64,000 nucleotides of DNA from Cordilura impudica (taxonomy: Eukaryota > Arthropoda > Insecta > Diptera > Scathophagidae). Under the pieces are notes generated by a model. The model was not told where the DNA came from. It saw only the letters and a program-made list of their open reading frames with translations, and ran no database searches. The stretch spans positions 295,931,344 through 295,995,343 of the forward strand of contig OY821517.1 in NCBI GenBank assembly GCA_963682025.1, in the 5' to 3' direction. Each line of letters starts with the position of its first letter. Within the stretch, counting starts at the first letter, position 1. A program made the translations under genes and the position numbers. Shown in pieces: positions 32,335 to 43,739 of the stretch.

Positions 32335-32530
32335 TATCAACTCTGGTAGAAAAATTTAAAAGTTTCCATTGTTTTGGCATCACTAAAAAAATTTACTCGA
32401 TCATTTATGTCATTGCCACGAGCCTGCCTGCAAAGTTTCAGATCGATTGGGTCACGGGAAAGGGGTTAAAATCGATCCAAATTTTTTCAACAAGCAGACA
32501 CTAAGAGTTAATATAAAGGGAGTAAAAATT
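32335..32530 (+). repeat. dispersed repeat C copy
   Basis: Forward match to the reverse-orientation copy at 6275: aaaagtttccattgttttgg, cctgcctgcaaagtttcaga, gggtcacgggaaaggggttaa and atataaagggagtaaaaatt. Confidence 0.6.
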
Positions 32531-34039
32531 AACCAGCATCTAAAGCAAATAATGCTAAATATGTACCTAGTTGTTAATAAAAAAAAACAATGTAAATTTA
32601 GCAAAAAAAATTTTTATATATTAATTTATTTAAAGAGAAAAACACAAAAATAACGTTTGATGTTGTATATTTTGTGTGTAATATTTACATATACATACAC
32701 ACAGATATTAAATAACACAAATAATATACATATATTCTATATATGTATATTCATAATAACTGCATGTTAGAAATAAATCGGTATATTATTTTATTTACAT
32801 AAAATTCTGCAATATTTTGTTGTGGGGAAAATACATTTCTTTTGCATTAACAGAGTGTCACTTCATTTTGCTCAGCGTGACTATGCCACAGTAGATGGCG
32901 CCAAAATTTTTGTTCTAATTAGCTTTGCAATAGTTATTTCTATTTTAACATGAATGATAAATAGATATCATACAGCACAATGTTAAGAGTATACACGGGC
33001 TGGTCTTATATTATTTCATACGTTTTTTCATTATTCTTTTACAAATATGAACATAAGTTTGGCATACTAACTTTTTGTTGTCTTTACAAAATAGAGTTAC
33101 CGAGTTCGTCAATGAGTTTTTTGCTTTCAAAACAGTTCTACATAGTAATATAGAATTATTATTCTGCTTTACCTACCTACAAAATATCTGATTGCGATTA
33201 CATCTAATTTTTAAAAATTGTTTATAATTACTAAAGCATTATTATTCACATAAATACAAAATTGCACTTTTTAAATTTCCATTCAAATTTAAGAAAATAT
33301 CAATTCTAAAAACTGGAATTAGAAATTTCCAATTATAAATTACAATTAATTGAATTTCAGAAAATCATATCAAAACGTCGGGAATTATAATCTTAAATTT
33401 AGAAGACATAAATTGCATCATTAATATATAAATTTTATTCGTTAAACACAAATTGAAATTCCAAAAAAAAAAACACTAAATATATTTACATTTAAAAAAT
33501 TTTTACATTTAAAAAAAATATTGACATTCAGGAGAAATTGTTAGCTTTTCAGTACCGCGATTCAGTAACTTCTTTTAACGATAGTCGAATCGTTAAAAAA
33601 AGAAAAACAAAATTATCAGTAAAATTTTTAAACGATATTCGCTATTGTTAAAGTCAGCTGTTGTTGTTATCTAAACGACAACTATTTTTGTGTTCTTTAT
33701 TCAATCGATAAAAACTTAAATTTTTAGGTTGAAATGTCGTCATACATAAATAAAAATCATAGAATAGTGAAAATATTTTGCTTTAATTACAAAAGTTTTT
33801 TATATAAATAAAAAAATTAAATAACATATTCCATTCATTATTTCATTTTCAAATAAATACACAGAAATATTAGTAAAAAAATAAAGATATTAAACATAAA
33901 CATAAAATCATCCTGTCAAACACGAAGTAATTTGTTTTTTTCTATTCTTCTTTGTGTTTTTCGCTTATTTTGGCAGAGATGCCACTCGTTTACAATTTAA
34001 AGAAATATAAAAATAGATTTGTCGACTGTCGTGAAGATG
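32531..34039. other. AT-rich insert in element X, unassigned
   Basis: Lies between the two separated parts of X's left arm, so it arrived by insertion, but I recognise no gene or element end. One imperfect inverted pair, gcgattcagtaacttctttt and acgatagtcgaatcgttaaa with acgatattcgctattgttaa (33550-33660), is visible. Confidence 0.4.
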
Positions 34040-34043
34040 TATA

Positions 34044-36686
34044 TGGGGGATTTCATGTCAAGTGCACCAACTTTTGAAACCGATGTCTTCCGATGAAATT
34101 TGCACCAAGGTTAGTCCTATTGGATAGTAGCTTAAACACAATTTTTCAAGAAGATCGGTCCAGATCTCTCTCAGTTAGAGGGGATCAAAATTTGACATTT
34201 TGGCCAAACAGGTGTTTTTTCTCATCCACGTAACTTATTACCTATTGTTCCTAGAAAATTTTCTCCCAAAGAGTTTAGATAGCTATTTCTTCAATATTTC
34301 GGAAAAAAATACTTAAAAAAAAAAAAAAAAATTTGTAGACTTTTTTTTTTTGCTAAATTAAAGCACTTTTTGCCTTTTTTTCCAAAAAGGACATTTTTTT
34401 ATTTTTTTATTTTTTCATAAGAAAGCTTAGGATTTTTCCTTTAAGAGCTTTTTGGTCGCTTAGTGGGATGGGAGTGGGATATCTATCAAAATAAATGTTT
34501 TGTAACTCAAGACAACGGTTTTTCAATTTTTCACAAATGCACTATTTTGAATTTTTTTCTATTTGTGTCTAAAACCTTACAAATAAAACTTATACTGAGA
34601 AACTAGACAAACTAAACTTTCCGAAGGTATATAACATACCTAACTAAAATTTTATACCCTCGATACTGTAATACGCAGAATATGTTAACCTCAGCAAAAA
34701 AATCGCTTTTTTTCTTTAGAAATGTTGAAAAATTATTATATGTTATTTAATTTTAATAATAATTAAATTAATGTATAATAATAATAACATTAAAAATAAA
34801 AAGATAAATAATTTATTATAATTTAATCTTAATTGCATTAGATCCATTTATATCATAACTATTTTTATACTTAATTTATTGTAGCTGATGAATTGTCTTG
34901 TAAATTTTTAAATACCCAGTCTTTCATCCAGCTTTTTTGTCGCCTTTATTTACTGCGTTTTTTTGTCAATCCTTTCTTGGCGTTACTAGGTTCTGTTGTT
35001 GATTTCGCTGATGGTTTATTTGTTGAAAATTTTTTCAACTTGAGTCTTCCATCGACAAGCGGTATAAAAGCATGGTAATGGGCGGTGCCATCGATTGTTA
35101 CCGCAGCATCGAATCTGCTCTTCAGTGTTTTCAATGTTTCGTGATGATCCTCTTTGCTACTAAAAACTATTTTAGTTTCTTTACAATAATTGTTTGCCCA
35201 ATGGAATAAAGCAGTCGCATCTAAGATGCGATTTTGATGAGAGCGCTGGAGGCTATACTTCGCTGCATTTCTTTTAAGGTTTGCTCCAATATCATCACAT
35301 GCTCCGTTACCATGAAACGTAGTATACCTTCTTTACTGTAAATTTAGATTTTAGAAATTTTAGTATTCTCTTCTGGTACTCATAAACTGCAACGGTATCA
35401 TGTTTTAAATCGTCGGATATGATTGCCATACTTTTGTGTTCCAGTTCTTCATCTTTCATGTAGTAAATAACTACTGTGAATATTGTAGTTGCTTGGTCGT
35501 TATTGAAGTGGAATGCTTGTATGGCATCCTGAAGAACAAATTTATAGTTTTCTGCGAAATCATATGAAATAACGAATTCACCAGACTTCAAATGTATCTT
35601 CAAATCCTTGAAGAATGACCATTGCTCTTTGACTAAAAAGTCATGGTTTCTCAAGTTTAGCAATCCTGTACACATTTCTTCCACAAAATCATCCACATTT
35701 AAAATGATTGTTTTCAATGTGCATCTGTCAGTCTGAATCCAAGAATCAAATTTGACCTCCTCTATATATTCTCGATCTAAAGAGTTGATTAAATTTTCTT
35801 TGATGAATGTGGTTTTCGGGCAATTGGTACATTCACCTAAGTGGCAAGAAGTTGTTTCATTAGGACACATAGTCAATTTAAGGGAATCGCGGTAATCATG
35901 TAAATCTTCTGCCGAATCATCTATTAAATACTTTAAGTAGATTTCCTTCAACATCAGTTTACCATTTTTATGGTAAATGCAAACGCATACTGTGTGAGTT
36001 CCGCTGCTTTCTGCCAAAACGCAATGTTTTGGCCTCATTTGGGTAAATTTCGTGAAGCCAATTTTAACATCCTCGTGTTCAGATTGAAATATTGCAAATA
36101 ACTCTTTCAGGTTACAGAGAGCCATTCTCTTCTGTTATGTTATGAAGGTATTTTTCATACCTTTGGAAAGGTTAATTTGTCTAGTTTCTTAGTATAAGTT
36201 TTATTTGTAAGGTTTTACACACAAATAGGTTTTACACACAAATTGAATAAGGTTTTACACACAAATTGAAAAACCGTTGTCTTGAGTTACAAAACATTTA
36301 TTTTGAAAGATATCCCACTCCCATCCCACTAAGCGACCAAAAAGCTCTTAAAGGAAAAATTCTAAGCTTTCTTACGAAAAAAAAATGCCCTTTTTGAAAA
36401 AAAAGGCAAAAAATGCTTTGATTTAGCAAAAAAAAGTCTACAAATTTTTTTTTTTTTTTAAGTAGTTTTTTCCGAAATGTTGAAGAAATAGCTATCTAAA
36501 CTATTTGGGAGAAAATTTGGCCAAAATGTCAAATTTTGATCCCCTCTAACTCAGAGAGATCTTGACCGATCTTGTTGAAAAATTGTGTCTAAACTACTAT
36601 CCAATAGGACTAACCTTGGTGCAAATTTCATCCCGATCGGAAGACATCGGTTTCAAAAGTTGGTGCACTTGACATGAAACCCCCCA
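34044..36686. mobile_element. long-inverted-repeat DNA transposon Y, 2643 bp
   Basis: Terminal inverted repeats of about 600 bp. Left: tgggggatttcatgtcaagt, gatgtcttccgatgaaattt, cttagtgggatgggagtggg, actcaagacaacggtttttc; the right arm (36140-36686) is the complement. The 4 bases tata lie outside both ends (34040-34043, 36687-36690). Removing Y with one tata restores X's left arm (gatgtatatttaatt against gttcatatttaatt in the other arm). It encodes a decayed transposase-like protein on the minus strand. Superfamily uncertain; long arms and 4-bp duplication are compatible with Sola-like elements, which I could not verify. Confidence 0.8.
34943..36125 (-). pseudogene. transposase-like protein of element Y, internally deleted
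   Basis: The ATG is at 36123-36125. The first 272 codons are open: LCNLKELFAIFQSEH, RPKHCVLAESSGTHTVCVC, CHLGECTNCPKTTF (Cys-rich), then FVISYDFAENYKFV, AIQAFHFNNDQATTIFTVVI and SDDLKHDTVAVYEYQ. This matches a protein type I recall from several invertebrate genomes, always of transposon origin. In those proteins the text after KKVYY continues with an SDG motif and a longer region. Here the frame ends at once in SW and, in another frame, jumps to HGNGACDDIGANLKR, so a block of roughly 50 residues with a likely catalytic Asp is gone. The C-terminus ends in a basic tail (KKGLTKKRSK) at 34946. Not active. Confidence 0.65.
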
Positions 36687-36799
36687 TATATTTAATTAAA
36701 TTTAATTTAGTTTCAAGTTAAACCAGCTTTTAATAAATAAAATCGAGTAAAAAATAAAAAAGTTATTAAGTTATTATTATTAAAAAAGTTAATCACTAA

Positions 36800-37870
36800 A
36801 TTGTCCTAGGTTTTCTGGGAAAAAATCTAAATGTGCATGAAGAAAATGAACTTTTATGGGCATTATGCATCCCATTTCTGGATAAGCCTCAAGAAATTCA
36901 TTTACTACAGCAATATAATTTTCACATTTTTTGCTTCCCAAAAAATTTTCACATAAACTAATAAAGCTCTATGCTCTTTTTTCCACAATATTTAATTTCA
37001 TTGTGAATTTTTCGTCAAGCATGATTTTGCGGATTTGAGGTCCTACAAAAATACCTAAAAATAAAAAAACAATACAATTATGGTTAGAAATCATTAAACA
37101 TTTGTACCTTCTTTTAGTTTTGCTTCACTTAATCTTGGGTAAACTGATTTTAAGTGTAAAACGGCATCGTTTTCCCTATCCAGGCGTTTCACGAAAAATT
37201 ATTTTTTCGGTACTGACTAGTGGAATTTTTAAGAGGTTTTTCTTGCCAATTTCAAAAATTGTTCCCACGACTGTCCCATTCAAAAATATAACAAGGAAAT
37301 TTAGTGTAGCCCCCTTGCATTCCGAATAAGATTGTCAGAAACAATTTGCAATTGTTACTTTTTATAACATATAAAATCCAGTATCTTCTCCATTGTTGCA
37401 TACGACTCTTTCATGATAGTGGCGTATGCTATTGGCACTGAGGGCAACTGGTCCTCGTTGTGTAGTAAAACTGCCTTCAAACCTAAAAAATATGTTAATG
37501 GATTTTGAACAAGAAAAAAATAATACTTACTTTTACACGGGCCGTCCAAAGATAATCTCCAGTCGTTCGGTAGATGTTGGTAATTCAGACAATGGAATAA
37601 CTCATCTACATCTGAGTAATATACAAGGTTGTTATTATCATTGATCTTGTTGTTGTCATCATTGTCAGCTTCAAAAATGGCATCAAACTGTATTTGGGGC
37701 TTGCCTCTTGCAAATGTTACTTTTAAGTCACTTTTCGTGATATTCTACTATTTTAGTCGAGGAGCTAACATCTCTGTTTGTCTCCATGATAGTTTCAAAT
37801 CTTGAACAAATCATGGAAATCTTCATTTGTCACTAAATGTGATTTCACCGACTGTGCAATAAAATATTCT
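36800..37870 (-). pseudogene. transposase-like relic of element X
   Basis: On the minus strand, scattered over several frames: SVKSHLVTNEDFHDLFK (37860-37800), LSLDGPCKSKYYFFLVQNPL through FICYKK (37555-37355, open for 64 codons), QLQIVSDNLIRNARG, AVLHLKSVYPRLSEAKL (37190-37110), and a C-terminal GLSRNGMHNAHKSSF near IHFLHxHLDFFPENLG-type text (36860-36800). I recall the last motif from transposon-derived invertebrate proteins that continue with SDEQGERFHQ. Many stops and shifts. Family name unknown; the match of several motifs in order makes it real but dead. Confidence 0.5.
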
Positions 37871-38474
37871 AAATTTCTAAGTAAAATAATTTGTATACTG
37901 TTATATTAAAATAATTATATCATCATATCATTATAAAACTAAAAAAATAAAGTAAAGTGGTAGTTCTTGATCAATATTTGTAAAAGCTAAATTTTTCACT
38001 TTTGAAAAACCTTAATAACTTTTTTATTTTTTACACGATTTTATTTATTGAGAGCTGGTTTATCTCGAAACTAAATTAGCTTTAATTAAATATGAACATA
38101 GGTGTATATTTCTATACAAACTAATTTAAAAAAAGGGCGCCAAAGTTGAAAAAACTAGAAAAAATAAAATTAAAATCAGCTATAATTAAGAATATCACTA
38201 CAAAAATTTTATATACATACCAAAGGGTGTACATATTTGGAAAGGCACATTTTTCTTCTTACTGAAACCATTTAAAAAATAAACATCGGCTTAAAACCAA
38301 CTAAGTTACGCCGTCATAAGTAATTGTACCTACCCAAAAACGGTTTATTCGGAATAACTCCGAAATTCGAGGGTGTTTCCGAACATTTTAAAAGTGATTT
38401 GAGATCTACTTAACAAGGCCTACAACTTACGCCAGGTCACTTTCCAAGCATATTTTCACTGTAGCACCGTGTTA

Positions 38475-38535
38475 TCTAAGCGCATGGTATAGGGTATCAC
38501 ATTGTTGGTCTAGACCGACTATGATTTTCTTACTA
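38475..38535 (-). repeat. family A repeat, outer end split off by element X
   Basis: ctaagcgcatggtatagggt, then ggtctagaccgact and attttcttact. It continues the copy broken at 31416. Confidence 0.8.
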
Positions 38536-38636
38536 AATCAGGCGAATGCTATGTTTGTGGAATGATATTGCATGAATTTTGTGCGAAATCTTAATGCAAA
38601 ACCCAAGGGTTATCTGATAATAATTCAAGACTATTT

Positions 38637-39085
38637 TTATGCCCTCCACACCAATATGCAGTGGCATATATAATTTTCTCATTCCATATCGATAATTAAA
38701 AATAAAAATCTGAATTCCTATATAGCGATATACGTCTGTTCGTCAGTAGAAATCACGATCACGCCCTCAGTAGGTTAGCTGGGTGGCTCTTCTTTAGTGA
38801 AAATGATTCACCGACATCCTGAGCAGGTGACTTTGTAAAATCATCAAAAGCGGTTCAAGAGGTCCTGAGATTTCAATGCAACTGTAAAAAAACTATTGAA
38901 AATATATGATTTTTCTGTGTTGTTCTTGTTATTGTCGTTATTCTAAATTTTGTAATTTATGTCAAAGTTGTAATTATTCTTGTTGTTATGGTCTTTGTGT
39001 TTGTAGCATTTGCTTCATTAGTGTATATGTTTGATTATACTCCATGTGGTAAAAGGTCAAAGTCGCAAAGAGCAAATGTATTAAA
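38637..39085 (+). repeat. family B dispersed repeat, copy 3
   Basis: tatgccctccacaccaatat head, cgatatacgtctgttcgtc, gattcaccgacatcctgagc, ttgttcttgttattgtcg and tatggtctttgtgtttgt-agc tail, in the same order as at 31737 and 13058. Confidence 0.75.
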
Positions 39086-39259
39086 ATTAAACCATTAAAA
39101 TTTGAAATACTGCCAAGCGTTTTTTCTAAAGCTTTTTGTGGCTCAACAAAGTTAAAATTGTCACAGACGAATATCTGGTTTTTAAATCTGGCAGGGTCTT
39201 GCCGATTTCTTCTCTTTTTCGCAGGATTCATCAATGGAAAGCCTACTGTAACAACAGAC

Positions 39260-39994
39260 AAGTAAAGAAATGTGGTCTAGACCGACTATACAATACCCTA
39301 TACCATGCCTTTGGAGACCATATCTCTCAGGCCCAACTAACTGGATAAAGAAAATAAGCATAAACCAAATCTGAGTTGGATTTTTATTAATTTTTTCGGC
39401 TGCAGATATGAAAAAGTTCATATCGATCCTGACCATGTTTGGTAAAGTCTCTTGTACTTTGCAAAAATATATACAAACAAAATTTGAGAAGAATCAGTGC
39501 AATATTTTTGTTGTTTGATAGATTTAAGTGAAGATCGGGAAGCAGCTCTATATGGGGCCTATGACTAAGAGTTGTCCAATAGGGATCATTTTTGGACTAC
39601 TAATTAATGGATGTAATATATACATACAAACCCAATTTGACTAAGATTTGTATGATAATTTGGATCTTGTGGCAATATATGTTGATTCCATAGGGGTCAT
39701 TTCTATGGGGGCTAGGTCTGAGCATGGACCGATTGTCACCAATTTCAACAGCGTTCATCCCGACAAAAGATTAAATACCAAATTTCATCAAAATATATTC
39801 ATATTTGCGACCTGCAGTTTGATTACGTGGACACACAGACGGACGGACCGACGGACATCGTTAAATCGAATCAGATAGTGATTCTGATTCGATCGGTATA
39901 ATCAAAGATGGGTGTAGGCCAAATATTTTTGGTTGTTACAAACAGCAGCACAAAGTCATTATACCCAAATCACATAGTGGTAGTTATAGGGTTT
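39260..39994 (+). repeat. family A repeat, near full length
   Basis: From tggtctagaccgactatac to acagcagcacaaagtcatta and gtagttatagggtttaaaa. About 30 bases of the usual left end differ, and the first part of the middle section is shorter (direct jump from ttcatatcgatcctgacc). It stands head-to-tail with the next partial copy. Confidence 0.8.
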
Positions 39995-40002
39995 AAAAAC
40001 AA

Positions 40003-40262
40003 GTAGGAAAATTATAGTCGGTCTATACTGACTATACGATACCCTATACCATGAGTGTGGAATATTAATCTTAAGTCCAACTAATTGGATATAGAAAATA
40101 AGCATAAACCAAGTTTGAGGGGAATTGTTGTTAATTTTTTTTTGCCTGGCGATATAAAGAAGTTTATATCCGATGCTATATTTATATGGGAACTAGATCA
40201 ACAAATGGATCAACCCTATTAAAGTCACTTATTTTTTCAAAAATATATAAAAACCAAATTTG
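40003..40262 (+). repeat. family A repeat, left part
   Basis: Left end with agtcggtctatactgact and ataccctataccatgagtg; stops after atataaaaaccaaatttg, where an opposite-orientation copy begins. Confidence 0.75.
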
Positions 40263-40946
40263 CTTTGTGCTACCAAAAATATTTTACCTAGATCCTTTAT
40301 TAGATCGATCGACTCAGAAACACTCTCTGAGTCGTCTGTCAGTCCGTCCGTCTGTGTGTCCATGTCAACCTTGTAATCAAACTACAGGTCGGAAATATGA
40401 ATATACTTTGATGAAATTTGGAATGTAAGCTTTCATCTGCTCTACAATGAACGCTATTGAAATTGGTGAAATTCGGTGCATGTTTATACCTAGTCCCCAT
40501 ACAAATGACCCCTATGAAATCGACATAAATTGCCATAAGATCCAGATTCTCATATTGATCTCAGTCAAATTGGGTTTGCATGTGTTTATTATATCCATAT
40601 AATATCCAGTAGTCTAACAGTAATATCTATAGGACAATTTTTATTCATAGGACCCATATAGAGCTGCTTCCCGATCTTCACTTAAATCTATCAAAAAACA
40701 AAAATATTGCACAGATTTTTCTCAAATTTGGTTTGTATATATTTTTTCTAAATGTTAGTGACTTTACCAAATATGGTCAGGATCGGTCCATTTTTCGACC
40801 TAGTCCCCATATAAATATAGCATCCGATATGAACTTTTTCATATTCAAAGGAAAATTAATAACCATTAGTTCGACCTAAGAGATAGGGTCTCTAATATAA
40901 TAGGGTATCATATAGTCGTTCTAGAGTGACTATAATATTCTTACTT
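40263..40946 (-). repeat. family A repeat, reverse orientation
   Basis: Starts with ctttgtgctaccaaaaatat, runs through cagtccgtccgtctgtgtgt, cctagtccccatacaaatga and agagctgcttcccgatcttc, to gactataatattcttacttg. With the preceding part it makes a head-to-head inverted pair. Confidence 0.8.
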
Positions 40947-40959
40947 GTTTTTTTTAAAT

Positions 40960-41430
40960 TTATAGATTGAAGATCGGGAAGCAGCTTTATGTATAGAATA
41001 TGACTAAAAATTATCCTGCATGGTTTATTTTTGGACTACTGGTAAATGGGTGTAATAAAAAAACACAAACCAAATTTGACCGGGATCTGCATGATAATTT
41101 GAATCCTATGGCTTTTTTACGTCGATCTCATAGGGGACATTTGTAGGGGGACTAGGTCTGAGCATACATCGTTTTTTGCCGGTTTCAGTACCATTCGTTC
41201 TATAGTCGATGAGAACTTATGTACCAAATTTCATAAGAATTATATTCATAATTGCGATTAGATGTTTGACTAGATGGTTTATATGGACACACAGACCGGG
41301 ACAGGTGGACAGGTGGATAGATGGACAGATAGTTTGACTGACGGATGAACATTGCTAAATTGACTCAGTAAGTTATTCTGAATCGATCGGTTGAGTAAAA
41401 AATGGGTTTAGGCCAAACGTCGCAGAATTC
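40960..41430 (+). repeat. family A repeat, right part, diverged
   Basis: From gaagatcgggaagcagcttt through ttggactactggtaaatggg to tcgatcggttgagtaaaaaa. The ggac tract is extended by tandem gtggacaggtggatagatgg-type units. Confidence 0.7.
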
Positions 41431-41699
41431 GTTTTTCCATAAATAAAACACAACTATGCTTTTCCACTATAGCTGAAACCGGCCCCAAAACATGATTTGG
41501 CTTTTTTTTGTGCGTTTGGTTTTTCCAAGTTATTCCATTAATGAGTTTTCCCATCAGAGCCAGCCAAATTAAATTATTTTAAATTATTATATTATCTGCT
41601 TATTGCTCGCGAATATAAATAGAACAACTTTTAACCAATTTTGTTATATAATTACTTTATGTATAAAAAACTATCTATATTTTTCTAAAACGGAAGTGA

Positions 41700-41870
41700 T
41701 ATTGTTGCAGAAATAAAAGTGGTAAATAATACAGCAGAATGCGGTGCTAAATTGATTGAAGAGAATAATAACAAATTAACAAAGAATGAACAAGAAAAGC
41801 AATACTTATTGCAAGTCGTAAGTGATTACAGAAAACAATTTGAATCGCACACTAAATAATCCTTAAATAC
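41700..41870 (+). pseudogene. coiled-coil-like coding fragment inside D2
   Basis: About 50 codons open to a stop: VAEIKVVNNTAECGAKLIEE, NNNKLTKNEQEKQYLLQV, VSDYRKQFESHTK. Heptad-like, charged and non-repetitive, so it is more gene-like than its surroundings. The N-terminus is not found. It could be the C-terminus of the autonomous relative's protein or of an unrelated insertion. Confidence 0.35.
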
Positions 41871-42837
41871 ACCAAAATAAATAGAATTAATTTTATATTT
41901 CATATTCAGATTTCAAAAATTGTCTTTTATTAGCCTTGGGTCATTTGTAGATCTTCTTATTTTATTTAGAAAAATATAGATAGTTTATACACACAAAATA
42001 AATTTGTAACAAAATTGGTTAAAAGTTGTTTTTATTTATATTCGCGAGCAATAAGCAGATAATTGCAGCAAAGATATATCAAAATGGATTATTTTGATCC
42101 CAGGAGCACTGAAGGGTTAAATAAATAAAAATTAACCGAATTAATTTTCTTAAATTCTTAATAGTGGTTTCAACGAGTTTAACAGAAAAACTCGTTTTCG
42201 GTAATTTTTATTTAAAAATATCTTAAAATCCAAAGCTGACCTTGGCAAATAATGGGTCTACGTTCTCGAATTTATCCCAAATTTTAGGAACGGATGTTCT
42301 ACACATTTGGTTATTATACTTTAAGCATCGCATCTAAAAATTCGGCAGCACTTACAAAATATTTGAATTTTTTTGAATAAATTGTCCGTTATTAGATTGG
42401 GGTCATATGTGGCCCCAATTACAAAAGGGTTAATGGGGCCATATTATTTTTTTCAAAAACCCTAGGCTATTGAGATGTAATATAAAAGTATAAAAGTGAT
42501 GAATTTTTGATACAAAGTATTAAGAAAGAGTACATTTACAGAATATTTTACAAAAAGCCCATTTTTCTGGAAATCCAAAAAAAAAAAAACTCGTTGTAAA
42601 AAAATTCTGGAATAGCGATTTACTTAATAATTCACAAAGTTAATCTGTAATATGCACTTAACAAAACCTTAGAGTGCCGGAACCATTTTTTAAAATTTTG
42701 TTGAAGAAAATTTTTTAAAACTTGAAAAGGAAGTTTTCAAAATTTTATCTAAAAAATTTCCCATTTTCGGGCTCAATGCGCAATAGGTTAACAACATGGT
42801 GATCAAACAATACTTCATAGAAGTATAGAGACCAAAA

Positions 42838-42915
42838 ATACAATCATAAGTCACACAGCGTTATCTCCTTCAGCTCACACCGATATAAGTTACGCTGTTT
42901 TTGTGATTGTATTGT
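42838..42915. mobile_element. tiny inverted-repeat element (~78 bp)
   Basis: Left aatacaatcataagtcacac-agcgtta, right complement gttacgctgtttttgtgattgtatt, so the whole unit can fold into one hairpin. It interrupts the D2 sequence that is continuous in copy D3 (between aagtatagagacc/aagtatagatcc and aaagaaattat). A related sequence is at 3610-3700. MITE-like; class unknown. Confidence 0.55.
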
Positions 42916-43375
42916 GAAATAGAAATTTACCCCCCTGCGCGTATAGATGTTTACACATCAAAGAAATTATGGCTTTAATCAATTTCTCAAAGTTGAAACG
43001 ATGCCAACAAATTTCATGACCTAGTTTTTTTGCCCTGGGGCATCTGCTATTTCTTGGCAAGTTTTATTCGATTTTGAAGTTTTATAGCTTTTTGAAAGGA
43101 CAATTTAATATTGATTCCGAAATATATAACAACTTTTTGGAAAAATTAAAGTATAGAATGAAATTTTTGTAAAATCTGAAAAAAAGTCATATTATCCCCA
43201 TATAAACACACTTGAAATTTTTAATCGCGTTGAGGCACGACTAAATGTTTTTTGATTGGCCCAAAACTTTGCATTTCTCAGTTTTTTTGCTACTCGCATA
43301 CTTTTATGGGGGTGAGACCGAGAGTTTGAACACTTTTTTCCCTTCATATAATACAGGGCCATCCAAATGGTACAT

Positions 43376-43735
43376 ATATTATGCAAATTTCAATCTGTGA
43401 GCTTTAGGAATTGGCGATAACGGTGGTGTTTTGGCCGATTTTTTCCAATAAATTCCTCGTTAAAAATTGTTGAAATCGACGTTTTGTTACTGGTAGGGCC
43501 AATTAGAGAATAAAACAATTTATTTTTAGTGGTTGCTTGTTTGAGTTCATAAGTTTGGTGTTTGACCAATTTACATTTTTTGGGTTTGATTTAGATTGTT
43601 GGACTACTTTGAAAATACAGTGAATAACATTCATTCATTCATAACATTGAGGCACCTCTTGCTACAAAAAGCAAGGATAAATAATCTAACCCATAAAAAC
43701 AAACTTTTTATTAAAACTCTTTCTTTCCCTATGCA
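43376..43735. other. no recognisable feature
   Basis: AT-rich text between D2 and the gtgcgtgac array; no frame or repeat match. Confidence 0.5.
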
Positions 43736-43739
43736 TATG

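Larger units (their letters stand above)
31420..38471. mobile_element. long-inverted-repeat DNA transposon X, carries nested insertions
   Basis: Left end cacgctgctacaaacgatc, right end the complement gtagcaccgtg at 38471. The arms match over several hundred bases in pieces: ttcggagttattccgaataa, acttagttggtttttagccg, gtgatatttttaattatat, tttttcaaatttggcgcc on the left (31500-31730), and complements at 38130-38400; then atttaattaaa, aaaccagctttt, and gtaaaaaataaaaaagtta at 36690-36775 versus complements at 38005-38095. The 3 bases tta flank both ends (31417-31419, 38472-38474). It stands inside a family A copy and is itself interrupted at 31737-34025 and 34044-36686. The tta duplication would suit PIF/Harbinger-type insertion, but the protein does not settle the class. 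Confidence 0.7.
41575..43375. mobile_element. hAT-like inverted-repeat element, copy D2, left end lost
   Basis: From 41885 to the right it follows copy D1 block by block (ttggttaaaagttgttttta, ggagcactgaagggttaaat, ttggcccaaaactttgcatt, gagaccgagagtttgaacac) and ends in the terminal repeat cagggccatcc near 43370. On the left, 41580-41695 is an inverted copy of 41960-42065 (ttaaccaattttgttatata against its complement). Between them lies a small open piece (41700-41870). A small inverted-repeat element sits at 42838. The left terminal repeat is missing. Confidence 0.6.
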
